Assembly: GCA_002077065.1 (NCBI GenBank)
Contig: NAJO01000009.1
Location: 186,001 to 250,000 of the forward strand
DNA length: 64,000 nt
Direction of reading: 5' to 3'
DNA from: Cryoendolithus antarcticus
Taxonomy: Eukaryota > Ascomycota > Dothideomycetes > Cladosporiales > Cladosporiaceae
This document shows positions 56,103 through 64,000 of the stretch, in pieces. Both the position numbers and the translations under genes were made by a program. The stretch's first letter is position 1. The number at the start of each line of letters is the position of its first letter. The notes under the pieces are model-generated. The model had not been told where the DNA came from, ran no database searches, and worked only from the letters and a program-made list of their open reading frames with translations.

Positions 56103-58241
56103 GGCCGTTGTGATGCGGAAGCCGTTCAAGCAGGAACAGTTCAGCTATGCTGTGTGCCCAGCATCGCTGAACGAGGGTAGGACGTCGCGCGAACAAATCC
56201 GTAACGGGATCCGGCGCAGATGCGAGATCGCCCGAGGGAGGTCCTGGTCTAGCTATTCGCCGTTCGAAGTCTTCGAGATCCACACCGCAAGTCGCAAACG
56301 GTGTACTAGCACTCCCAGCAAGGCCGTGAAAGATGCAAGAACGCTATCAAACTGAACAGCAGTAACAGAGGAACAGCAATTGCAGCATCGAGATCGTGAT
56401 TCTAAGGTTCGAAGGGAAGTACGGCAGGCTGAAGAGGCGCGAGGATAAGAATGGACATGCGACTGGATAGGGACAAGATGCGAGCGCCACGAACGGCGAG
56501 AAGGCGTGTATCAATGGATCGACATGAGCAATTGGCGGCGGTCAACAAGACGGGCGCTTCGATTGTTCGGCTCAGGGTAGCAGCGCTGGGTTGTGGGTGG
56601 TCCCGAAGCAGTGCGCTATGTGAAATGAGATGGACAATGCGCGACTTACCCCTGGTGTCTGGATTGACGTGTGCTCGTGCATCGGCGCGAGTATCTCGAG
56701 GTGATGGGTTCTGATTAGCTGGAGATGTGCCTATCAGCGATTCTTCATCTACGCGTGACCGGCACTCGAGCGAGTGTCGTTGAAGATTCGATCTGCCGTG
56801 CGATAGAGCTGCCATCTGCTTGATGAGGTCTACAGATTCTGCCCTTGGCAAGCTCCCCCTGCCCAGCCGCATGCAATGCAGCAGCGGCAGCGGCTCGTCG
56901 CGCAACCCTGCGCTTGGCCGAATGCTGCCAAATTCTCCGGCGACAAGACTTGCCTTCTTGGTACTTTGGTTGATCTTCTCCGACAGCGATGGAGCACCAC
57001 TGGCACATATTGAACCTTCCAAGGGGAAATCAAGATCGACTTCCCGCGCGGTTTCAGGTGGCTCGACAGGTCCATGAGCAGACCATATATCCCCAAAGCC
57101 CCTCAAGATGGCGCCATGGGCAGGATCCAATCCACATATGCACAGACGCGAGAGACATCTGAAGCTCAGGCCAGCAAGACAATCAAGCTATGACCCTCAA
57201 AGCGCCGTGATGAACTTGAAACTCTTGCGTTGCAGTCGCCAAGGGATATCTCCATGATCTCCACGACGTCAGGCTGTCGATAACGCGCCAACGCTGCCGT
57301 ACTGGTTGCCGACACAGCATATCGCTCGGTGATGAGGCCGTTGAGCCAGCGGGCATCATGCTGCTTACGTAGACTGCAAATAGGTGAGTTCGCAACGGCT
57401 TTTCGAAATTTGGTAGCGGGCTGGTGGTGGCGTGTTTGGCATGGCTCGAAATAGAGCGGTTGTTCTCGAATCGACTGCCATCACGATCGCGGTGCCATGC
57501 TGATCGTACGCTTGGTTCTTCGAGTCGACAAGCTGTATATGGAAACGCCCTGGACAGTGGTGGTCACATCATTCGCGCAGTTGTTGCAGAACTGACTGAA
57601 CACCGTATGAGGGTACCAAGATCATACAGACAGACGACGTCGATTTACATGCGGAGACAGTCGAGCGGTGCCAGGAAAGCGGTGCTCACATCAGAGGACT
57701 GATCGAAGGAGTGTAAAATTGTCGCCGCGTTGCTAGGACTCTCATTTCGTATCAATGGAGCTTATCAAGCTCAAGCCTGGACTCCCAGATCTCAATGAAG
57801 GTCGAAGGCATACCAGTTTCGTCTGATGAACTTGAGAAGAGCTCAAGTCACAACGGGTCCGAACGACTCGACTGGTACATCTATCGTTACTTGGCCGTGC
57901 CACTGGCAGTCTACACAGATGGTGGCTCACGATGACTCTCATGCTGTCAGCCCGAACAATTCGTGCAACGGACAAGTAGCTGGCTCAATACCCCGACTGA
58001 AACGCGGTCGAGTGAGGGGGCTGCCGATGATGGCACGAAGCTGGAGTGAGTGATCACAGTGAGTGAGGACAAGCTAGTAGACAGTCATATGCGCCTTGAT
58101 CTACAAGTATACGGTAAGTCATGCGAGCCACCATTCTCTCACTGCAACTTTACCACTCCTCTACTACTCTTTTTCACATCATAAGCCAGCACACCTATCG
58201 TGCGCACAAAAACACTGATAGCTTGCAACACCACAACAGTC
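56103..58241. other. Long intergenic stretch (2.1 kb), one weak ORF
   Basis: A minus-strand frame at 56402-57130 encodes 242 residues (starts MDPAHGAILRGFGD) with no recognised domain. Other frames overlap it on both strands. It could be noise, an upstream regulatory frame, or a lineage-specific gene, and is not annotated. The rest holds nothing recognisable. Confidence 0.4.
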
Positions 58242-59705
58242 ATGGCATCCTCATTCTCACCTACAGAGATGCCAGGGGGAGCACCTCCCCGAGAGGACTC
58301 GCCTCCGCCAGCAGCACCACAATCGCCATCACCATCATCTCCGGAACCGTCAGCCCCGCTTTCGCCCTTTTATCAGACCGTCCTTGTAGGCGTCTCCGCA
58401 TCAGCACCTACATCTGCAGCGGTAATCGAGTCGCCATGCCAGACGCCACTACATTCGACGCCCGAAGCGACATCTGGACCAATCAGTACTGAGATCACGA
58501 GCGAGCCAGTGTCTGAGCAAATTCTCATGACCCCTATGGACTTTATCTGCGAGTTTGCGTGCGAGTTTGTGACCGACACGATGACTACACAGAAACTCAT
58601 GACCCCGGAAGCGACCCCTCTGCGCGAGACCGAGCGCATGCAGAGCGTGATATCCACGACAGAGACAGCGACGCCTGCGCTCGAGGTCGGGCGCATGGAG
58701 AGCGTGGTGTCTACCACAGAGAAAGCGACGCCGGCACGTCAGAGCGAACCCGAGCAAAAGGGGAGGTTGAAGATAGAGCAAGATGGACCGCCGTCAGAAG
58801 TGAAGATCGCAAAGGCCACGAAGCCAGGAAAGAGGTCTAGCACGCTCAAGCGACCTGCTGAAAGCGAGGCGATGAGCAGCCGCCGTACCAAACAGAAGTT
58901 TACGCCAAATACGGAGTAAGCGCAGACCTCATCCACAATAGTACAAAGACTGACCGATCCCAGCCTCGGCCCACGCACGCTCAGGCTCTACACTGAGCAT
59001 GCATCGAGCAGGGACCCCATCACCGTCCACCTCAATCCTCTCGTACGACACTCCGCGCTGCTCCAGGGCATCATCGACAACGCCGCTCAGTCCGACACAA
59101 AGCCGCTCATCAAAATCGAACCAGGATTCGAGCCCGTGAAGGCCGAAGCTCCATCCCCACCCATCACGCTGATCGGCGACTCCTTGATCCTGCCCGGCTA
59201 CGACATCGATCTCCTAGGCATTTTAAGCAGGTTCGTGTACTCCGGCAAAATCTCCAGCCGCCGTGAAGCCGACGCCGATATCGATGTCGACACTCCCGAG
59301 GATCCAGAGTGGGCACGCCTCTTCAGCGCCTGGAAACTGGGTGCGCGGCTCCAGTCTACGAGCTTCATGGACGCCGTGAGCGATGCTATCGTGGCAAAAC
59401 TGCCTGTTAGCATGATCGCTGCGTCTCTGGACGGGGAGCTCTTAGCTCACGCCGGGCAGGAGTCGGCGATGCGCAAACTGCTGGTGGAGATTGTGGCGCT
59501 GGCGTGGACGGATGAGAGCTTTGAGCTAGAGAATCTGCGCGCTGGCGATGAGCATTTCCGGCTTATGACTTTGCTGCTGCTTGGGAAGACGAGGACGATG
59601 ACTGCTAAGCCGAGGAAGTTGTGGTTCAAGAAGAAGGGGCCCTGTGAGTATCACTCGCATGTTGCGAGTGGGGAGCCGTGCTACAGGGAGATGTTTGGGC
59701 GGTAA
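58242..59705 (+). CDS. BTB/POZ-like protein with long disordered N-terminus and C-x2-H-x-H-x6-C tail (471 aa)
   Basis: Exons 58242-58915 and 58964-59705 join across a 48-nt intron (donor GTAAGC, branch CTGAC, acceptor CCCAG) to 471 residues. The N-terminal ~225 residues are Pro/Ser/Thr/Glu-rich, carry a 19-residue tandem duplication, and end basic (KPGKRSSTLKRP, SSRRTKQKF). The BTB-like part reads TVHLNPLVRHSALLQGI, then GILSRFVYSGKISS, WKLGARLQSTSFMDAVSDAI. The tail CEYHSHVASGEPCYREMF matches the BTB protein at 23.8 kb, as do FVYSG and STSFMDAV, so these are paralogues about 35 kb apart in opposite orientation. Specific function unknown; the basic stretches suggest a nuclear location. Confidence 0.8.
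58635..58748 (+). repeat. 57-bp tandem duplication inside BTB gene
   Basis: Two 57-bp units (58635-58691 and 58692-58748) encode RMQSVISTTETATPALEVG and RMESVVSTTEKATPARQSE. Unit length is a multiple of three, so the frame is kept; the units have diverged, so the duplication is not very recent. Confidence 0.75.
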
Positions 59706-59744
59706 TAGGAGGGGGATGACGCGGGTGGGTAGTGAGCAGTCTGA

Positions 59745-59885
59745 ATGGCTAGGTGGTTTGAGTGGCTGGCGATAGGCAGCAACTACGTTGAGAACAAGAG
59801 ATACCTCCGGCAGAGTGGCTGCAGGTACCATACGTATGTCCAGAGCAACGAGCCATGCTACAAATCAATACTTCCCAAAGACTAG
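59745..59885 (+). pseudogene. Third copy of the BTB C-terminal tail, 40 bp after the BTB gene
   Basis: An open frame of 46 codons plus stop, beginning at an ATG (MARWFEWL) and ending KSILPKD. It contains RQSGCRYHTYVQSNEPCYKS, which is closer to the tail of the 23.8-kb BTB protein (CRYHSHVESNEPCYK) than to the adjacent gene. The second His of the motif is Tyr here. No BTB core is present upstream apart from the adjacent gene. It could be the remnant of a tandem third paralogue, an alternative terminal exon of the adjacent BTB gene, or a short independent gene. The match over about 16 residues is well beyond chance. Confidence 0.6.
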
Positions 59886-60264
59886 AGCGGAAAAACCGGG
59901 CGGACAGGTGTAGAGCTGCCATGCTGGCCTCGTGGCAGTAGATTGGATTGCAATGGAGGTGAGCCACATTGAATCTCCGGATTGCAGTATGCTAAACCCA
60001 GATACTACGGTCCTGCTGTATCAATGCTCAATGAGAGTATCCTTGAGTGCGGCTGTTGAACGGAGTGAGCGTCGCGTTCCATAGCCCAATGTGCTTAGTC
60101 CCGTGGTGGCTGTTCCCTCACAATGATTGCAATTGAAGTCGGCGCGAGTCGTGTACATGTACACATGCAGTAATGCCAAGCCGTCTGAAGCTCCAATAAA
60201 AATCTCGGCTTCACCTTTACTTCAGGCTCTCGATCACCCGTTGACACAGCTACACTCACTCACA
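59886..60264. other. NHP2 promoter region
   Basis: About 380 bp with no coding sequence supported, upstream of NHP2. Confidence 0.4.
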
Positions 60265-61031
60265 ATGGCCAAAGACAAATCCGAGTCGGAGCTGCGCGAG
60301 AAGAAGGAGAAGAAGGACAAGAAGCGCAAGCACGAGGAGGTTGCCGCTGACGGAGACGACGCAGCAGCAGCCGCGAAGAAGGAAAAGAAGAAGAAGCGCA
60401 AGTCGGAGGTTGTAGATGTCGACGACACTATCGTCACCGATGCGCCTGCCGCTACTTCCACAGCCGTCGTGGCAGTGAAGGACGAGGAGGATGAGAAGAA
60501 GGATCTGAAGATGGTGATCCCGGTTTCTGCGCTCGTCCCATTCGCGAATCCATTGGCGGACGAGAAGCAGCAGAAGAAGGTGTTGAAAGGCGTGAAGAGA
60601 GGTTCGTCTGATCTAAGATATACTCCTATACGCAGCTCACTAACATCCTCCTTCCAGCCGCGAAGCATAACTCCCTCAAACGCGGCGTCAAAGAAGTCGT
60701 CAAAGCCATCCGCAAATCCCCCGCCTCGAACCCGTCTCTCGCTCCCACAACCCTCCCCAACGGCATCGTTATCCTGGCCGCAGATATCTCCCCAATGGAC
60801 GTCATCTCGCACATCCCAGTGCTATGCGAGGACCACGGCATCCCGTACATCTTTGTTCCGAGCAGAGCAGAGCTCGGCGCTGCAGGGAGCACGAAGAGAC
60901 CGACTAGTGTGGTGATGTGTATGCCGGGCCAGGGTAAGGGCGCGAAGGAAGGCGAGAAGGCAGAGTGGGAAGAGGGTTTCGGGGAGTTGCATAAGGTTGC
61001 GCTGAAGCTGGGACAGCATGTGCTTGTCTGA
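60265..61031 (+). CDS. NHP2: H/ACA ribonucleoprotein Nhp2 (236 aa)
   Basis: L7Ae-family RNA-binding subunit of H/ACA snoRNPs, needed in the nucleolus for rRNA pseudouridylation and processing. Exons 60265-60601 and 60658-61031 join in phase 1 across a 56-nt intron (branch CTAAC, acceptor TTCCAG) to 236 residues. The N-terminus is a long Lys/Glu nucleolar-type extension (KKEKKDKKRKHEE, KKEKKKKRKSE). The L7Ae fold follows: KHNSLKRGVKEVVKAIRKS, the strand IVILAADISPMDVISHIPVL, CEDHGIPYIFVPSRAELG and a C-terminal helix. A Gly/Lys/Glu insert (GQGKGAKEGEKAEWEEGF) late in the domain is longer than in yeast. The start ATG follows an AT/CA-rich leader. Confidence 0.93.
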
Positions 61032-61401
61032 GAGAGACATTGGGACGTGTAGAGATTTTCGTGTGGTGTTTGAGGCGTACTGGAAGAATACGAATGTTGA
61101 TACTTGGAGTACCTGGGAGTGTACGAGATATGTACAGAGCAACATCGTTCAGCAGCTTTCATCCATTACCGACTGTCCGATCGACACCAGTATGCCATTG
61201 TTTGGAATTACCACCTCTGAGACATGTCAATGTGCAAGAGCGAAGCCTTTCGCAATTGCCGGTAGGGACCAGAGACATGGAGCATACCACCGTGCTGATG
61301 CCTCATCCAGATCCACACACATATTTCACGTCCGAACGATGCAGAGCCACAGGCCAAAGTCAAGCTACGCCTTGCATTAGCTGAACAGTCCTAAACCACC
61401 G
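61032..61401. other. NHP2 3' flank, nothing seen
   Basis: Short region between two plus-strand genes; no coding sequence supported. Confidence 0.4.
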
Positions 61402-62370
61402 ATGACCGATAGACCGCCACTTCAGGACTTGCCTTTACGCAATCGACAAGCTCTGCAGACCAGCACAGACACAGTTCAGAACATACATCCTAATGTATCG
61501 GCACAAAGTCCCAGCCACGGCATAGAGACCAGCCAACCCCAGAGCGGTCGCATAATCTACGTCGATGGAGCACTGCCAGATCGCTCAGCAAACCAAGCTG
61601 AGATCGGCTTCGTATCGTCTCACCCACATCGAGGTCAGCGTTCCCGCACTCCCTCCCCACCCGCCATCACCGAACCTAAAGCGCAGGAGCTGCAACATGT
61701 CGCTGCTCAAGCACTCCTCCTGGTCGATGGACAGGAAAGTCCACAGGGTAATGAGCCGGCTACCGAAGAGGCCCGTGGTGGAGCTAAGTACCTTGCAGGC
61801 ACTGAGGTAGGCGCGAGAGCCTCAACGGCATCGTGGAATGTCGCGTTGCCGCCCGGCATTGGCAAAAGTGATTCTTTGCCAGAGGGCTGACCGGATGGTG
61901 GGTACGATCAGTTCGGCCCGCTATACTACCCGCCGTCGCCTGAGGGGTGGCGGGAGCAAGACCTCAGCCCCTCGGAGGCGGCCGCTGCTGGAAATGTCGC
62001 TGCTGAACAGACGTTAGTGGCAACGGTGCCGTTTCGTGAGCACCTAGACCAAGCATCCGGCCGCCGAACTACAGCGCCTCCAGCGATTAGACCAGCAGCA
62101 CAGCCGAAACGCATCTGTAGCCGCTCCATCACTGGCTTCTATTCGAACGGCGGCCACGATCCCGGTGGTCCATTCTCGGTCGCTGACAAGGCTTATGCTG
62201 GCGACCAGGCTGCTGGACCAGCGTCCCGTTCTGCAGATCGTGGGACAGCAGATGGAGCAGCGCTATTGTCCGGACTCAGAGTACCGGGGAGTTGGAGGGG
62301 AGCTGAGGGGTGGCCAGACGACGCCAGCAAAGGTGCGGACCAGGCTGCAGACAGGATGGACGATGATTGA
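61402..62370 (+). CDS. Hypothetical disordered protein, single in-frame TGA removable by splicing
   Basis: One reading frame runs from ATG 61402 to a stop at 62368-62370, with only one in-frame TGA (61888-61890). An intron 61807-61911 fits: donor GTAGGC, branch GGCTGAC that contains the TGA, acceptor GATCAG, both sides phase 0. Spliced, it gives 287 residues, Pro/Ala/Gly/Gln-rich with no recognised domain (MTDRPPLQDLPLRNRQ at the start; FGPLYYPPSPEGWREQD after the junction). Downstream of about 62165 another register (VLQIVGQQMEQRYCPDSEY) has more fungal-like third positions and runs to 62479, so a second intron or frameshift may switch frames there. Its 3' part would then overlap the HAD gene antisense. 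Real gene likely; exact end uncertain. Confidence 0.4.
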
Positions 62371-62405
62371 GTCGGTCATGAGCGACGCTTATGCTGGCTG
62401 GTTAT

Positions 62406-63370
62406 TCAGGCGCCAAGTAATTCTGCCAGCTTCAGTAGACCGCCATGTGCCTTGGACACTGTGTGTTGATCGCCGCTGAATTCGATGAAAATTTCGTTCT
62501 CCCCCTTCACCTTGGTCATATCCTCCTGCGGATCTTCGGTCCAACGTTGGATGTAAGCCGTTTGCATGCCACTGCTTCTGCGTCAGTCATGTCGACCTGA
62601 CTATCACATCTATCCCGCCGGACAAGACATACATCTCCTTTGCAGCTCTCAAGTCATAAGCATGCGCAGCCACCATCATGCATTCCTCCGGCTTCAACTT
62701 GAGCAGCTCGGTTGCCCTACGATAGGCCCTGGGATCAGGCTTGGTGATACCTAGTAGTTCGCTTGAGAGCAGGAGATCAAAGTGCACGTCTGCAGACTTC
62801 GTGATGTCGATCTGAAGGCGCGCTGTGCCGCTCGCGAGGACAATACTGTGGCAATCAGACAGATGCACGATTGATACTCTAGCGAGAAGACCCTTACACG
62901 TCAAACAACCCTCTAAGTCTCTCGAGCGCGGGTTTAACATCAGGCCATGCTATGAGTTCTACGGTCAACACTGCGCACAGTAAATTCAACTTTATTCAGT
63001 GTACGAATTACCTCGTTGCCGATGCCATGCCTGCATGCACTCTTCAATCTCTAATTGACAGTCGACCTCTGTAAAGTTGTACCTTGTGCCTAGCAGGCGG
63101 TCCAAAGTCCTACGGTGCGTTTCGTCGATGTACTCGGCAGGTAAGCCTGCTTTGAATCGAGCATTGATCTCGTCGAAGAAGGCTTGTCGCCATTCCAGTG
63201 CGACTTCAGAGACCTCTGAGACACTCCAGCGTCCCGTGACCTGATCGATGAGGTATCCTAGAGGATTTTGGACAGCGGAATGCCAGTCGAGACAAGTGCC
63301 CATCAGATCGAATATCGAATATGGGAGCTCTGATGCGCGGTTTTTCTGGGCTTGATGTCGAAGCTGCCAT
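62406..63370 (-). pseudogene. HAD-superfamily hydrolase (haloacid dehalogenase type II), frameshifted
   Basis: Resembles 2-haloacid dehalogenase-like HAD enzymes. Exons 63370-63012, 62958-62898, 62845-62633 and 62571-62406 have consistent phases except inside exon 1. There, a 7-bp tandem duplication (ATCGAAT at 63307-63313 and 63314-63320, plus-strand wording) shifts frame just before the nucleophile motif. The ATG frame reads MAASTSSPEKPRIRAPIFD and then runs into a premature stop; the other frame continues FDLMGTCLDWHSAVQNPLG with the nucleophile Asp. Removing one repeat gives correct exon phases and a 263-residue family-length protein. Later parts look intact: AWPDVKPALERLRGLF, SGTARLQIDIT, LLGITKPDPRAYRRA, and VAAHAYDLRAAKE. 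Either a natural null allele or an assembly artefact. Confidence 0.75.
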
Positions 63371-63623
63371 CCTTGCTGCAATTATGATGTGCTGATGAAC
63401 ACACGGAGAATACGAAGAAGATGAGCGAAGGAGATCAATGAGATTGCAACTACTGCGCTGTTGATTTTGTGGAGGACCCAAGGGCGAGTCGATCGTCGAA
63501 GCTTGACGCCCTGCTGCGTCTGAAGTCCATCTTCGTGATTGCTAGTCGCTCCTTCCCATTAAACCCTCTCGCCAACTGTCAAAACGAGATATCTACATCA
63601 CACCCGCAAAACAATAGATTGAA

Positions 63624-63713
63624 TGCTGCGGACGAGGTTCGAACTCGCGCGGATCTCTCCAGTAGAGTTCATTGACTTAAATCTACCGCCTTAGACCACT
63701 CGGCCACCGCAGC
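63624..63713 (-). tRNA. tRNA-Leu (anticodon probably UAA), with a very short intron
   Basis: Acceptor stem GCTGCGG pairs with CCGCAGC, with discriminator A as expected for Leu. The D-arm has TGGCCGAGTGGTCTAAGGC, the T-arm GCGAGTTCGAACCTCGT, and a long variable arm marks class II (Leu/Ser). The anticodon stem GTAGA/TCTAC encloses a 15-nt loop, TTTAAGTCAATGAAC. Removing 8 nt after position 37 leaves a normal 7-nt loop with anticodon TAA. No other tRNA was seen in the window. Confidence 0.85.
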
Positions 63714-64000
63714 GTGAGGAAGCGGGAGTACCCGAAGCTAATATGAAGTGACAGATTAACACGTCGGGACTGACGAGTAGTGCATTTGCGTGGTCAAGAT
63801 AGAGAGTTTCCCCATTGCGTCGCGCTCCAGCAACCTCGCGTCAAGTAGCTAACCTCCGATCCTCTCTCAGCGGGAAGTAGTGTATGTACAAAGCCTACCA
63901 GACTCTCATCCCTCGCGCGGCAGACCCAATCATGATCCCCGCTCAGCGCCACGCCATAGCTCACAGTATCGCACATGTAGGACCTATGGTCGCAGTACTC
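63714..64000. other. Right-edge flank, nothing seen
   Basis: Short frames only; no gene supported before the window ends. Confidence 0.4.

Noticed and set aside
56402..57130. 242-codon minus-strand frame upstream of the LIM gene
   Set aside because: No domain, no signal, overlapping frames on both strands and low-complexity composition; a chance frame in GC-rich DNA is equally likely.

Overview
This is nuclear DNA from a filamentous ascomycete (Pezizomycotina). Genes are short-intron genes: most introns I could place are 45-106 nt with GTRAGT or GTCAGT donors and a CTGAC/CTAAC-type branch site. The gene content is typically fungal: a Mhp1-type cell wall protein, a group I G-alpha of 353 residues, a Pex24p-family peroxin, a Sac7-type RhoGAP, GPI11 and Ser/Thr-rich GPI-anchored wall proteins. 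The high GC, intron style and families fit a dothideomycete, but that placement is inference. No bacterial operon, CRISPR array or intact transposon was seen.

Layout. 1-406: 5' part of a mannose-6-phosphate isomerase gene running off the left edge. 2.1-2.5 kb: a three-exon Cys-rich small secreted protein. 2.8-6.3 kb: a nine-exon secreted GH31 alpha-glucosidase. 7.9-10.1 kb: a C2H2 zinc-finger regulator. 12.3-14.0 kb: an MFS exporter. 15.2-16.1 kb: an unknown membrane protein. 16.4-17.6 kb: a secreted Ser/Thr-rich protein with a PAN-like tail. 19.1-20.4 kb: an intronless FAD monooxygenase. 20.9-24.7 kb: F-box-like protein, cupin, GPI11 and BTB protein. 25.2-27.2 kb: a disordered coiled-coil protein. 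29.1-36.6 kb: the densest block, with HCS1 helicase, peroxin, SDR, translin and TIM9. 38.2-41.0 kb: RhoGAP. 42.3-44.0 kb: GPI-anchored wall protein. 44.7 kb: a 41-residue two-exon microgene. 45.4-49.2 kb: MHP1. 50.1-51.3 kb: G-alpha. 53.5-56.1 kb: LIM protein. 58.2-59.9 kb: a second BTB protein plus a third copy of its C-terminal tail. 60.3-61.0 kb: NHP2. 61.4-62.4 kb: a hypothetical disordered protein. 62.4-63.4 kb: a HAD hydrolase gene broken by a 7-bp tandem duplication. 63.6 kb: tRNA-Leu.

How it fits together. Several unlinked functions converge on the cell surface: mannose activation (PMI), GPI-anchor ethanolamine-phosphate transfer (GPI11), GPI-anchored and secreted Ser/Thr-rich wall proteins, Mhp1, and polarity signalling (RhoGAP, LIM, G-alpha). 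These look like dispersed housekeeping genes, not a cluster. No secondary-metabolite cluster is visible.

Most new or unusual observations are small: the secreted Cys-rich protein, the 41-residue protein, a recurring C-x2-H-x-H-x6-C tail in two BTB proteins and a relic, a 15-nt microexon, the frameshifted HAD gene, and a gene whose only in-frame stop lies in an intron branch site. Exon boundaries were derived by eye from reading frame, splice consensus and family resemblance, so cDNA would override them.
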